A stretch of DNA of 64,000 nucleotides, taken from contig CANGJJ010000004.1 of assembly GCA_947454485.1 (NCBI GenBank), forward strand, positions 62,001-126,000, in the 5' to 3' direction. Source of the DNA: Beijerinckiaceae bacterium (GTDB lineage Bacteria > Pseudomonadota > Alphaproteobacteria > Rhizobiales > Beijerinckiaceae). The notes below the pieces were generated by a model. The model saw only the letters and a list, made by a program, of their open reading frames with translations, had not been told where the DNA came from and made no database searches. Shown here in pieces: positions 18,471 to 26,914 of this stretch (positions are counted from its first letter, which is position 1; every line of letters begins with the position of its first letter). The position numbers were made by a program, and so were the translations under genes.

Positions 18471-19880
18471 ATGAAACTGCTTCCGGTGATCATGTGCGGC
18501 GGCGCTGGCACACGTATGTGGCCAGAATCGCGCGAGGCTCTGCCCAAGCAGTTCATCCCGCTCATCGACAAGCGCTCGACCTTTCAAATGGCCGTTCAAA
18601 ATCTCAGTGGTCCAGGCTTCGAGCGCCCGATCATTCTGACCAATGTCGACTATCGTTTCCTCGTGGCCGAACAGCTCGCGCAAATCGGCATGCAGGCGGA
18701 GATTGTGCTGGAGCCTGTGCGCCGCGATTCAGCGCCTGCTGTGGCTGTGGCAACTGAACTGGCTCTGCGTCAGGCCCCCGATACGATTGTCGGTGTCTTT
18801 GCAGCTGACCATGTCATTTCGCGCCCGCAAGAATTGGCGCGGCTCTGTGCGCAGGCGGCGAGCGCTGCGCATGAAGGCTATATCGTGACGCTTGGCATCA
18901 CACCGACCCATGCCGCCACTGGCTATGGTTATATTCGCAGCGGTGAGGCGCTGCCCGGTCTCAAGGGCGTGTCGCGCATCGCAGCCTTTGTTGAAAAGCC
19001 GAGGGAAGACGTCGCGCAGCGCTATCTGCAAGAAGGCTATTTGTGGAATTCGGGCAATTTCATCTTCCGTGCAGATGTGATGAAGGGCGAATTGCTGGCC
19101 CATGCAGGCGCTGTCGCAGAAGCAGCAGCGGCAGCAGTCGAGGGCTCAAAGCCTGATCTGCAATTCCGCGTTCTGGATGAAGCAGCGCTCAGCTCTGCGC
19201 CGCGCATCTCCATTGATTATGCGGTGATGGAACATACCCAACTTGCTGCTGTAACGCCTGCTGATATGGGCTGGTCTGATGTTGGCTCATGGTCGGCGGT
19301 GCTTGATCTGTCAGTGCGCGACGAGCAGGGCAATAGCATCTTGGGCGATGGGATGGTGATTGATGGCAGCCGCGTTCTGGTGCGCTCGCCTGACATGCTC
19401 ACGGCTGTTGTGGGCGTTGATGATGTGATCGTTGTGACGACGCGCGATGCGGTTCTGGTTGTTGATGGCAAACAGGCTGACCGCGTGAAAGAGCTTGTCG
19501 AACAGCTCAAAACGCGGGGTCGTCGCGAGGCTCTGGAGCACAAGCGCGTCTATCGCCCGTGGGGCTATTATCAGAGCGTGGATGATGGCGAGCGCTATCA
19601 GGTCAAGCGCATCGTGGTGAAGCCCGATGGTCGTCTCTCGCTGCAAAAACATTTCCACCGTGCCGAACATTGGGTCGTTGTGAAAGGCACAGCTTTGGTC
19701 AGCGTCGATGGTAAAGACAAAGCCGTGCATGAAAATGAGTCCATTTTCTTGCCCATTGGCTGCGTCCATCGTCTGGCTAATCCCGGCAAGATCGATCTTG
19801 AATTGATCGAAGTGCAGACTGGTAGCTATCTGGGCGAGGACGATATCGTGCGCCTCGATGATGTGTATCATCGTAGCTGA
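18471..19880 (+). CDS. manC: Mannose-1-phosphate guanylyltransferase / mannose-6-phosphate isomerase
   Basis: A cytoplasmic enzyme that makes GDP-mannose for polysaccharide or lipopolysaccharide synthesis, usually fused to phosphomannose isomerase. It has 469 residues from the ATG at 18471; a GTG at 18462 would add three residues but leaves poor spacing to the GGGCGGGG site. The N-terminal nucleotidyltransferase carries GGAGTRMWPESRE, the Mg/NTP-binding signature, then FAADHV and AAFVEKP. The C-terminal cupin has RPWGYYQSVDDGERYQVK and HFHRAEHWVVVKGTA, with metal-binding histidines. Family names also include cpsB, xanB and algA; no polysaccharide cluster is in the window. Confidence 0.9.
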   Translation: MKLLPVIMCGGAGTRMWPESREALPKQFIPLIDKRSTFQMAVQNLSGPGFERPIILTNVDYRFLVAEQLAQIGMQAEIVLEPVRRDSAPAVAVATELALRQAPDTIVGVFAADHVISRPQELARLCAQAASAAHEGYIVTLGITPTHAATGYGYIRSGEALPGLKGVSRIAAFVEKPREDVAQRYLQEGYLWNSGNFIFRADVMKGELLAHAGAVAEAAAAAVEGSKPDLQFRVLDEAALSSAPRISIDYAVMEHTQLAAVTPADMGWSDVGSWSAVLDLSVRDEQGNSILGDGMVIDGSRVLVRSPDMLTAVVGVDDVIVVTTRDAVLVVDGKQADRVKELVEQLKTRGRREALEHKRVYRPWGYYQSVDDGERYQVKRIVVKPDGRLSLQKHFHRAEHWVVVKGTALVSVDGKDKAVHENESIFLPIGCVHRLANPGKIDLELIEVQTGSYLGEDDIVRLDDVYHRS

Positions 19881-19951
19881 GCCTGCTGCGCTCAACCTTG
19901 ACCTCTCCCCGATAGGCTCGCATCGTGGCGCTGGGGGATGTGAGGTGCGCC

Positions 19952-20446
19952 ATGCAGTTTGTCTTGCAGCGTCTGCTCGCCTGCTTTGTCTCTGTGCTTG
20001 TTTTTTGTGGCTCGCTGGCTGCTCGCCCTCTCACACCAACAGACAAGCGGCAAATCCCATGGGATGGTGATCTGCCCTTGTGTGACAATCCATCTGTCTT
20101 TGCAGAGATCCAGCAACGCTTCTGGCAGGCTGAGCAGGATTATTGGGGCTCTGGTCTGGCTTTGCTGGCGGTGGACCAAATCCGTGAGACGGGCTATCGC
20201 ACAACGGGGCTTGACTATATTCCGCGCCGATATTGCAGCGCGAAGGTCTATCTCAGCAATGGCGCAGCCACCGCGCTCGTCTATTGGATCGGCGAGGATC
20301 TGGGTTTTGCCGGCGGGGATTACTTCGGCTGGCTGCTTGGCGGTTCGCGCACCAATCTTATTCAGCACTGGGGCGTCACTTTTTGCGTCTCAGGCCTTGA
20401 CCGCAGCCTTACTTACGGGCCGAAATGCAGGTCAGCACGACCTTAA
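19952..20446 (+). CDS. Small secreted hypothetical protein with four cysteines
   Basis: A 164-residue protein of unrecognised family. From the ATG at 19952 it has a signal peptide (MQFVLQRLLACFVSVLVFCG, cleavage after LAA near 24). An in-frame GTG at 19925 would only add an uncharged leader. The mature part has four cysteines at 44, 95, 145 and 159, an even number that fits two periplasmic disulfides, and many tryptophans and tyrosines. Central features include YIPRRYCSAKVYLSNG and the Gly-rich LGFAGGDYFGWLLGGSRTN. The next gene, RNase T2, starts 20 bases later on the same strand, so the two are probably cotranscribed exported proteins. Function is unknown. Confidence 0.7.
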   Translation: MQFVLQRLLACFVSVLVFCGSLAARPLTPTDKRQIPWDGDLPLCDNPSVFAEIQQRFWQAEQDYWGSGLALLAVDQIRETGYRTTGLDYIPRRYCSAKVYLSNGAATALVYWIGEDLGFAGGDYFGWLLGGSRTNLIQHWGVTFCVSGLDRSLTYGPKCRSARP

Positions 20447-20466
20447 ATTTTCGGAGCATCAAGATC

Positions 20467-21135
20467 ATGACTGCCGCGCGCCTCTTGGCGCTCCTCACTG
20501 TTGCTTTTGGCCTGTCGCTGGGAGGTGCTGGCGCGCAAGAGCGCAGTTTCCCGCGCCCCTCGCAGCCCGGTGTATTCGATTTTTATGTGCTGGCTTTGTC
20601 TTGGTCGCCGGGCTTTTGCGCGGCAGGTGGCGGCGAGCGCGGGCGTGAGCAATGCCAGAGTGGTGTGCATCTGGGCTTTGTCGTTCATGGTCTATGGCCG
20701 CAGTTTGAAAAGGGCTATCCCAGCGACTGCGATACCGGGCGCCCTTTGTCGCGCATGGCGCTTGATGCTGCCAAGGGGCTCTTTCCGACCGAAGGGCTCG
20801 TGCGGCATGAGTGGCGCCGTCATGGCTCTTGCACAGGTCGGTCGCCGCAAGATTATTTCGCTGACGTGCGCCAAGCGCGTTCAGCTGTCAAAGTGCCAGA
20901 TGAGTTTGAGCGGTTGAAGCGCGAAGAAGAGGTTGCGCCGGTTGATATTCAGCGCGCTTTCGAGCGCGTTAATCCGCGCCTGCGCCCCGGCATGATGGCC
21001 GTTCAATGTTCGCGTGGCTATCTGCAAGAAGTGCGCATTTGCATGAGCAAGGACCTGCGCGAATTCAGGCCCTGTCCTGATGTCCTGCGCAGCGCCTGCA
21101 AGGCACCCAGTATCAAGGTCACACCCAGCCTATGA
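20467..21135 (+). CDS. Ribonuclease T2 family protein, exported
   Basis: A broad-specificity, metal-independent RNase that cuts RNA through 2',3'-cyclic phosphates; 222 residues. Start 20467 gives a signal peptide (MTAARLLALLTVAFGLSLGG, cleavage near GAGAQ); an in-frame ATG at 20425 would bury it. Both catalytic blocks are present: CAS-1 HGLWPQ at 74-79 and CAS-2 HEWRRHGSC at 114-122, with the catalytic histidines and the acidic residue intact. Cysteines at the expected spots suggest periplasmic disulfides. The stop overlaps rlmJ by four bases (ATGA). Confidence 0.88.
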   Translation: MTAARLLALLTVAFGLSLGGAGAQERSFPRPSQPGVFDFYVLALSWSPGFCAAGGGERGREQCQSGVHLGFVVHGLWPQFEKGYPSDCDTGRPLSRMALDAAKGLFPTEGLVRHEWRRHGSCTGRSPQDYFADVRQARSAVKVPDEFERLKREEEVAPVDIQRAFERVNPRLRPGMMAVQCSRGYLQEVRICMSKDLREFRPCPDVLRSACKAPSIKVTPSL

Positions 21136-21962
21136 ATTATCGCCACGCCTATCACGCGGGCAATTTTGCTGATGTGGTGAAGCATGCGCTGATGGTGCGC
21201 ATTCTGCTTTATCTCATGCGCAAAGATGCACCGCTGCGTTTCATCGACACTCATGCGGGCATTGGGCGCTATGATCTGTCCTCTGAAGAGGCGCAGCGCA
21301 CGGGCGAATGGCGCGGCGGTATTGGCTTGCTAGCTGAGGCTAGTCTGTCGCCTGCAAGTGCCGAGCTTCTGAAGCCCTATCTCGATCTGGCTTTGGCTGA
21401 GCCCATGCGTTACCCCGGCTCACCGATGATTGCGCAAAAACTGCTGCGCGCGCAGGACCGAATGAGCCTGTGTGAATTGCATCCCCATGATGAGCGCCGT
21501 CTTGTGAAAGCGGTGGGGCGTGATCCGCGTATGAAAGTTTTGGCGATGGATGGCTATCAGGGCCTTCGCGCCAGCGTGCCGCCGCCCGAGCGCCGCGGCC
21601 TTGTGCTGATTGATCCGCCCTATGAGCAGCGCGATGAGTTTGAGACGCTTGCGCTAGAGCTCGAACGTGCTTGGACGAAATGGCCGACGGGTACTTATGC
21701 GATTTGGTATCCTCTCAAAGCAACGCCCGAGGTTGATGCGTTTCGCGCCTGTCTGTCACAGGGCAAGATCCGCCGCGTTCTCTGTCTTGAGCTTTTGATT
21801 GATGATGTTCAGTCTGAAGGCCCGCTGAAAGGCACAGGTCTCATTGTCATTAATCCGCCTTTCGTATTCGAGGCTGAGGCGCGGCAATTGCTGCCAGAGC
21901 TTGCGCGCATCATGGCGCAAGGACGCGCACAGCACCGCATCAGCTGGCTCGCAGGAGAGTGA
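21132..21962 (+). CDS. rlmJ: 23S rRNA (adenine-2030-N6)-methyltransferase
   Basis: An S-adenosylmethionine-dependent enzyme that methylates A2030 of 23S rRNA; 276 residues, normal length. The N-terminus MNYRHAYHAGNFADVVKHALM is diagnostic for the YhiR/RlmJ family, followed by IDTHAGIGRYDL in the SAM-binding region. The catalytic motif is DPPYEQRDEF in the form LIDPPYE. It starts in the RNase T2 stop by an ATGA overlap, so translation is likely coupled. A cold-shock gene follows 139 bases on. Confidence 0.93.
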   Translation: MNYRHAYHAGNFADVVKHALMVRILLYLMRKDAPLRFIDTHAGIGRYDLSSEEAQRTGEWRGGIGLLAEASLSPASAELLKPYLDLALAEPMRYPGSPMIAQKLLRAQDRMSLCELHPHDERRLVKAVGRDPRMKVLAMDGYQGLRASVPPPERRGLVLIDPPYEQRDEFETLALELERAWTKWPTGTYAIWYPLKATPEVDAFRACLSQGKIRRVLCLELLIDDVQSEGPLKGTGLIVINPPFVFEAEARQLLPELARIMAQGRAQHRISWLAGE

Positions 21963-22101
21963 GACTCAACTGTCTTTCTGGGGGCTTTGCATCTGCGCTT
22001 TCGTACCCCATGTTCATGAGTGGGGCTGGCGTGTTCGCAGGTTCTTGGAAGCGATCGTCGACCATCGCGGGGCAGATGGGCGATTTGAAAGGACGCCAGC
22101 C

Positions 22102-22314
22102 ATGGCAGAGACGGGTGTGGTTAAATTCTTCAACACGGAAAAAGGCTACGGCTTCATCAAGCCCGATGGTGGGGGTAACGATATTTTCGTGCATATCACC
22201 GCTGTGGAGCAGGCCGGGTTGCGCTCGCTGAGTGAAGGCCAAAAGATTTCTTATGAGATCGAGCCCGACAAAAAGGGCAAAGGGCCAAAAGCGGTCAATC
22301 TGAGCGTCAGCTAA
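22102..22314 (+). CDS. Cold-shock domain protein (CspA family)
   Basis: A 70-residue single-domain RNA/DNA chaperone. The frame extends upstream to 21844, but start 22102 with AAAGGA ten bases before it gives the standard MAETGVVKFFNTEKG N-terminus. RNA-binding motifs are KGYGFI (RNP-1) and DIFVHI (RNP-2). The 139-base leader between rlmJ and the start includes CCCCA..TGGGG (22005-22024), which could fold; long structured leaders are typical of cold-shock genes, but thermal control here is inference. A strong terminator follows ten bases after the stop. Confidence 0.92.
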   Translation: MAETGVVKFFNTEKGYGFIKPDGGGNDIFVHITAVEQAGLRSLSEGQKISYEIEPDKKGKGPKAVNLSVS

Positions 22315-22323
22315 AAATAAAAA

Positions 22324-22350
22324 AGCCCGGCAGTCTCCTGCCGGGCTCTT
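22324..22350. terminator. Bidirectional terminator between the cold-shock gene and porin
   Basis: AGCCCGGCAG (22324-22333) and CTGCCGGGCT (22338-22347) pair perfectly across a TCTC loop. The plus strand continues CTCTTTG and the minus strand continues T-rich (TTTTTATTTTTAG). It therefore suits both the plus-strand cold-shock gene and the convergent minus-strand porin. Confidence 0.88.
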
Positions 22351-22367
22351 TGCTGCTTCACTTCAGA

Positions 22368-23021
22368 TCAGAAGCGATAATTCACGCCCATACGGATCGA
22401 ATTCTGCGTGGCACCCGCGCGGATGTCATGCGTGCTCGAGCCGCTGTAGCTCTTGTTGCCAAGATTTGTGTAGAGATATTCAGCCTTGGCCGAGACTTCG
22501 CGCGTGAAGGCATATTCAAGGCCCGCACCGGCGGCATAGCCGCTGTGCCAATCGCTGACGCTATCTGCTGCATCACTGCGCTTGATATTGCCGCCTGCAT
22601 AGCCGCCGGTCGCAAAGAGCAGGGTCGAGGCATCCATTGCATAGCCAAGGCGGCCACGCGCGGTCATCATCGCGCCGAGCTTCGAGGACGTTGTGGCGGT
22701 GGAGTTGGACGCGCCGTTCCAGCTCAAATCGCCTTCAACACCGGCGACCACCTGGCCCCATTGCTGATTGAAGCCTAGCGTGCCGCCCAGCTGATAACCA
22801 TCGAGCGAACCAAAGGCGGCATCGGCGGCGCCCTTCTGGCTGCCCCAGCCATAGCCCGCGACGAGGCCGACATAAGCGCCCGACCAGCTATTGGTGCGGG
22901 GCGCTGCATAGGGGTTCACCGGGCTCGAAGCGCCCGAGCGGCGGGGAAGATCAGCAGCCAAGGCGCTGCCGGCGAGGGCCAACACGGAGACGGCGGCCAA
23001 CAGGGAAATCTTGGTCTTCAT
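22368..23021 (-). CDS. Outer-membrane beta-barrel protein (Omp25/Omp31-like)
   Basis: A 217-residue porin-like protein. The signal peptide is MKTKISLLAAVSVLALAGSA with cleavage after ALA (ALAADLPRR). The mature protein opens APRTNSWSGAYVGLVAGYGWG, has alternating hydrophobic strands (GLAYTFTREVSAKAEYLYTNLG type), and ends with aromatic GVNYRF, the usual C-terminal barrel signal. Small barrels of this type are abundant in Hyphomicrobiales outer membranes. A GGAG ribosome binding site lies ten bases before the ATG. It is convergent with the cold-shock gene across a shared terminator. Exact orthology is not assigned. Confidence 0.85.
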   Translation of the reverse strand: MKTKISLLAAVSVLALAGSALAADLPRRSGASSPVNPYAAPRTNSWSGAYVGLVAGYGWGSQKGAADAAFGSLDGYQLGGTLGFNQQWGQVVAGVEGDLSWNGASNSTATTSSKLGAMMTARGRLGYAMDASTLLFATGGYAGGNIKRSDAADSVSDWHSGYAAGAGLEYAFTREVSAKAEYLYTNLGNKSYSGSSTHDIRAGATQNSIRMGVNYRF

Positions 23022-23350
23022 GGCTGGTACTCCAAACGAGCCGCACAGGGCGGCACAACCTAGTCTTGGACGTAAGGTGAAAAGGTTTCAAAATCCTCAA
23101 CGACCGCGTTGAGATAAGTAATGACTTAGAAAAGTGGCACAGCTGTGGCAAAACTGTACATCTAATTACTTCAGAATATGCTGGTTAAAAGAAAATTAAA
23201 TCGCTCAATACGCAAGATTAATGCGTTTTAAGTCGCCAATATCGTATTTAACAAAGTCTTAAACGCAAGCTGAGCGCGCAAAAGCAAATGGTGCCGCTTC
23301 GGCTCTTGATTGCTGGAAGCTTCGCAGCAGATAAGGGGCAGAGAGGTTTT
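23022..23350. promoter_or_regulatory. AT-rich divergent promoter region between porin and SDR genes
   Basis: This 329-base stretch is clearly richer in A+T than its neighbours, most so between 23100 and 23260, and probably carries promoters for both divergent genes. CACAGCTGTG (23138-23147) is a perfect 10-base palindrome 117 bases upstream of the porin start and could bind a regulator. A GAGAGG site (23341-23346) serves the SDR start at 23351. I found no gene or RNA in it. Confidence 0.45.
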
Positions 23351-24124
23351 ATGATCAGCACAGCGCCCACGACCCCATTGAAGGCCGCCCTCATCACAGG
23401 CGCCTCGCGCCGGATTGGGCGGACCATAGCCGAAGCTCTCGTTGAGCGCGGCTATGGCGTGGCGCTTCATGCCAGCCAGCGCTCTAGCGCAGAGGCGCGC
23501 GCTTTTGCCGATGAGCTCACCGCCAAGGGGGTGCGCTGCTGCGTCATCACCGGCGATCTGGCTGTGCCGGCGGATGTTGGCCGTTTGGTGGGGCAGGCCC
23601 ATGACGCACTCGGCCCGCTCAATGTCCTCGTCAACAATGCATCCTTGTTTGAGAATGATCGCGCCAGCGATTTTGATGTCGCTTTGTTTGATCGTCATAT
23701 GGCGGTCAATTTGCGCGCGCCTGCGCAACTTGCCAGTGACTTTGCCAAGCAGTTGCCGCAGAGCGAAGAGGGCGTGATCATCAATCTGATTGATCAGCGT
23801 GTGTGGCGTCTCAATCCGCTGTTCTTCTCTTACACTTTGTCAAAATCGGCTTTGTGGAGCGCCACGCAAACTATGGCGCAGGCTTTTGCGCCGCGCATTC
23901 GCGTCAATGGTGTGGGGCCGGGGCCGACTTTAGCGAACCATATGCAAGGCCAGGAGGGGCTTGATCGCGAAGCACTCGCCACACCGCTCGAGCGCGCGAT
24001 TGATCCGCGCGAGATTGCCGATGCTGTGTGCTTTTTGGTGCAAGCGCGCGGCGTGACGGGGCAGATGATTGCGGTCGATGGTGGCCAGCATCTGGCTTGG
24101 CGTACGCCTGACGTCGAGGTTTAA
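23351..24124 (+). CDS. SDR family oxidoreductase (FolM/pteridine reductase-like)
   Basis: A 257-residue NAD(P)-dependent reductase. An in-frame start at 23288 is rejected because GAGAGG precedes 23351 and the cofactor motif then sits near residue 18. Motifs are GASRRIG for cofactor binding, NNAS, and the catalytic YTLSK. IDQRVWRLNP, LARAFAP-type helices and a PGPTLANH loop resemble the pteridine reductase/FolM group, suggesting dihydropteridine reduction; this is inference. No folate genes are adjacent. Its stop codon overlaps that of the convergent gene at 24121. Confidence 0.82.
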   Translation: MISTAPTTPLKAALITGASRRIGRTIAEALVERGYGVALHASQRSSAEARAFADELTAKGVRCCVITGDLAVPADVGRLVGQAHDALGPLNVLVNNASLFENDRASDFDVALFDRHMAVNLRAPAQLASDFAKQLPQSEEGVIINLIDQRVWRLNPLFFSYTLSKSALWSATQTMAQAFAPRIRVNGVGPGPTLANHMQGQEGLDREALATPLERAIDPREIADAVCFLVQARGVTGQMIAVDGGQHLAWRTPDVEV

Positions 24125-24393
24125 TCAGCGCTCGGCAAACGGCGAATGGTGAATTCAATTCGCCCGTCGGTTAATTCGCGCCAGTCTTCAATCTCGGTCA
24201 TATAAGCGGCTTTGGGATAGAGGTCGAACCATTCGCGCGCTTTGGCGCGTGCCTCCAGACGCGGCATGGTGAAGGTCTCTTTGCGCCATGAGCCTGCTGT
24301 CACGGTCTTGGCGCGCATATGACGCTTGCTGCGCTCGCTGAGCGCGCGGGCCACGTCCCTTGGGTTTTTACGCTCGACACTCATGTGGAACAT
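24121..24393 (-). CDS. Small conserved-looking hypothetical protein
   Basis: A 90-residue basic, soluble protein I do not recognise. It is rich in Arg and Lys in the first half (RALSERSKRHMRAKT) and ends with a possible beta segment (GRIEFTIRRLPSAD). Start could be 24393 or the ATG three codons on (24384, MSVERK). It converges on the SDR gene, and the two stop codons share TTAA at 24121-24124. Cca begins upstream on the same strand with a 61-base gap, so cotranscription is possible. Codon use looks like the neighbours, so the frame is probably real. Confidence 0.6.
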   Translation of the reverse strand: MFHMSVERKNPRDVARALSERSKRHMRAKTVTAGSWRKETFTMPRLEARAKAREWFDLYPKAAYMTEIEDWRELTDGRIEFTIRRLPSAD

Positions 24394-24453
24394 CCACGAA
24401 AACTCAGACCCTTTGTAACGCGGAAGTCGCCAGAAAGGGAGTCTTCTGTCGCC

Positions 24454-25686
24454 CTAGCGCGTCTGCGCCAAGGCCTCGTTCAAGAGCCTGTGTAAAGTGG
24501 CAGGCTCATCGGGAAAGCCTGCGCGGATCCAAAGCGCCTGCAATTGCTTCAAGGTCTCACCCAAAGCGGGGCCGGGTTTGAGCCCGTGGGCGAGCAAATC
24601 CGCACCGCTGAACGGCAGCTGAGGTTGCGGCGTATCGCGCAAAAAGGCTGCAGCTTTGGCAAAGGCTTCGTTTGCGGCAGGTGCGTGGCTCTGCGCTTGG
24701 GCGAGTATCAAACCATCGAGGCTTGCTTGGCGCCCATGGCGAAACAGCAAAGCCAAAAGATCACCATGGCTGGGCGGCGCCTCAATGCCGTGCAGTGTTT
24801 CGAGCACGCGAGCTGCATCGCGCGCGCGGTCACATTCGGCATTGGAGAGGCGCAATTCGTCACGCAGACGTAGCGCATCTTCGCGCACAAGAAGGCAGAG
24901 CGCCATGAGCCGCAAGAACGGATCAGGGCTGAGGCCGCGGCTCTGCTCGATCTCCATGACGCGCGCCAGACGCGAGGGGATTGCAATGCCCGCGAGCACA
25001 GGCATCAGCAGGCCTGCACCACACATATGGGCCACAACTTCGGCTGCGTGAGGAGCAGCGAGCAATTTCAGCAATTCAGCGCGGATACGTTCGCGCGACA
25101 GATTGTGCATGCCTTCGCGCTCCATGATCGCAGCATGGAAAGCCTCGCGGTCAATCTCGCCTTGGCCATAGATGGCGTGAAAGCGAAAGAAGCGGAGGAT
25201 GCGCAGATAATCTTCGCGCACGCGCGCAATTGGATCACCAATGAATCGCACGCGGCGCGCAGCTATGTCTTGTAGTCCGGTGCTATAGTCGAAAAGCTCA
25301 CCCGCTGCAGTGGCGCTGAGTGAATTCATGGTGAAGTCACGGCGCAAAGCATCATGCTCAAAGCTGCGACCAAAGCGCACTTTGGCGCGGCGGCCATCTG
25401 TCTCGACATCTTCGCGCAGGGTCGTGACTTCAAAGCTCGTCCCATCAATCAGAATTGTGATTGTGCCATGTTCGATGCCGGTGGGAATGCAACGCAGACG
25501 TGCCGACCGCGCGCGCTCCAACATGACCTCAGGCGTTGCGGTACAGGCAAAGTCGATCTCATGGACCGGTGCGCCCAGCAAAGCGTTGCGAATGGCGCCG
25601 CCCACAACGCGCAACTCTTCACCCCCTCCGTCCAAAACACGAAAGAGCAGTTGCACCTTCTGGTCCTCGAGAAAGCTCAGTCGCAA
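24454..25686 (-). CDS. cca: CCA tRNA nucleotidyltransferase
   Basis: Adds or repairs the 3' CCA end of tRNA; class II, 410 residues. The start is a TTG at 25686, overlapping the end of the Nudix gene; no better start exists before the fold begins. The nucleotidyltransferase core has VVGGAIRNALLG (residues 27-38), EIDFA (43-47), TGIEHGTIT, and RRDFTMNSLSA. The RNA-binding part has RVREDYLRILRFFRF. The usual metal-binding D-x-D is E-I-D here, keeping only the second Asp. The C-terminal helical region is intact. The gene is third in a tight minus-strand unit with DUF1285 and Nudix. Confidence 0.88.
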   Translation of the reverse strand: MRLSFLEDQKVQLLFRVLDGGGEELRVVGGAIRNALLGAPVHEIDFACTATPEVMLERARSARLRCIPTGIEHGTITILIDGTSFEVTTLREDVETDGRRAKVRFGRSFEHDALRRDFTMNSLSATAAGELFDYSTGLQDIAARRVRFIGDPIARVREDYLRILRFFRFHAIYGQGEIDREAFHAAIMEREGMHNLSRERIRAELLKLLAAPHAAEVVAHMCGAGLLMPVLAGIAIPSRLARVMEIEQSRGLSPDPFLRLMALCLLVREDALRLRDELRLSNAECDRARDAARVLETLHGIEAPPSHGDLLALLFRHGRQASLDGLILAQAQSHAPAANEAFAKAAAFLRDTPQPQLPFSGADLLAHGLKPGPALGETLKQLQALWIRAGFPDEPATLHRLLNEALAQTR

Positions 25687-26336
25687 TAAAGCCTCTCATA
25701 GAGATTTTTGAGCATGCCCGCTGTCGCGCCCCAAATATAGCGCTCGCCATAGGGCATGGCATCGAAGTGGCGTGTCACACCATTGTAGCCTTCGCGTGTG
25801 TGGCGCTGGTGATTGGTGGGATCCATCAAAAAGCGCACCGGCACTTCAAACACATCATCGACCTCATGTTCATTGAGGCTGAGTTCGAAAGGCGGGCTGA
25901 CAATGGCCACGACCGGGAAGATGCGAAAACCCGTCCCCGTCGCATAAGTATCAAGATAGCCAAGCGGTTCGACATGATGGGCGTGAAGGCCGATCTCTTC
26001 ACGCGCTTCGCGCAGCGCTGCCTCTACGGGTGACAGATCGCTCTCATCAATCTTGCCGCCGGGAAAAGCGATTTGACCCGAATGTTGGCGCAGCTTTTCA
26101 GCGCGTTTGGTCAGCAGCACTGTCGCGCCTTCTTCGCGCGCGACGATAGGCACCAGAACGGCCGCCGGGCGCTTGGGCTCCAGACCATCGGGGAAGGCAT
26201 GGGGGGACATCAGATGATCGCCCGCGCCAATCGGAGCCGACAGCAAGTCGCAGCCAAGCTCCAGGCTCAGGCGCATGGCCGCGCGCAGGCGCACATCTTC
26301 TGCCGAAAAGGGATCACTCAAAGCCAAACGCGTCAC
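25677..26336 (-). CDS. Nudix hydrolase, CoA pyrophosphatase (NudL-like)
   Basis: A 219-residue enzyme expected to hydrolyse coenzyme A or related diphosphates. Visible features are PAAVLVPIVAREEGATVLLTKRAE, the SGQIAFPGGKID entry strand and the extended Nudix box GGKIDESDLSPVEAALREAREEIG, with catalytic REAREE intact. The spacing with ESDLS is characteristic of the CoA-type group. The start is GTG at 26336, overlapping the DUF1285 stop in a GTGA. The end overlaps the TTG start of cca. The same order DUF1285-Nudix-cca recurs in alphaproteobacteria to my knowledge. Confidence 0.88.
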   Translation of the reverse strand: MTRLALSDPFSAEDVRLRAAMRLSLELGCDLLSAPIGAGDHLMSPHAFPDGLEPKRPAAVLVPIVAREEGATVLLTKRAEKLRQHSGQIAFPGGKIDESDLSPVEAALREAREEIGLHAHHVEPLGYLDTYATGTGFRIFPVVAIVSPPFELSLNEHEVDDVFEVPVRFLMDPTNHQRHTREGYNGVTRHFDAMPYGERYIWGATAGMLKNLYERLYCD

Positions 26337-26914
26337 GCCTCATCAACCCCCGCCTCAGCCTCGCTGAGCGGAAAGAACATAGCGTTGGACCACAGGCCGA
26401 TGAAAGCTTTTCCGTCGATCTCCTGCTCAACCGCCAGTGCCACAAGGTCATAAGTGAGGGCGCGCGAGGCCAGCGCCCATAGATCGTGGCGGATATGGAT
26501 ATAGGGTTTGAGCCCGAAAGCGCCGGTTTCAGCCCGCAAGCCATGGTCGGGGCCAATCTCGACCCAGTCATCAAGAGAGGTGCGCAGCGACAGGCGCTGG
26601 TTGCGGCCAAGTCCTTCCGCCTTCAGCTCGACCGCCAGAAAAGGCGCGTCCTCGACCGCGATGCTGACCTTTTCGGCTGGCGTCACAAGCACATGCCCCT
26701 CGGGGTCCTTGCGCAGGATGGAGGCGAAGAGGCGCACAAGCCCGGGCCGTGTGATCTGCGAGCCCTGATAGAACCAGCGCCCCTCCCGGTCGATGGCAAG
26801 GCCAATATCGCCGCAATGGGGTGGGTTCCAGCTCTGAACGGGAGGCAACTCCTTCAAGCTGAGTGTGTTGAGGCCGCTGGCGAGGCTCTCCAAAGGGTTC
26901 TGCGGCACTGCCAT
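26333..26914 (-). CDS. DUF1285 domain-containing protein
   Basis: A 193-residue protein matching the DUF1285 family, whose biochemical role is unknown. Identifying segments are CGDIGLAIDREGRWFYQGS, ITRPGLVRLFASILRKDPEG, VLVTPAEKVSIAVEDAPF, LSLRTSLDDWVEIGPDH and PYIHIRHDLWALASR. No signal peptide or membrane segment. It begins an operon with Nudix and cca, ends in GTGA with the Nudix start, and is divergent from the MoxR operon with a 136-base gap. The conserved neighbourhood hints at a shared cell-envelope or nucleotide task; inference only. Confidence 0.85.
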   Translation of the reverse strand: MAVPQNPLESLASGLNTLSLKELPPVQSWNPPHCGDIGLAIDREGRWFYQGSQITRPGLVRLFASILRKDPEGHVLVTPAEKVSIAVEDAPFLAVELKAEGLGRNQRLSLRTSLDDWVEIGPDHGLRAETGAFGLKPYIHIRHDLWALASRALTYDLVALAVEQEIDGKAFIGLWSNAMFFPLSEAEAGVDEA

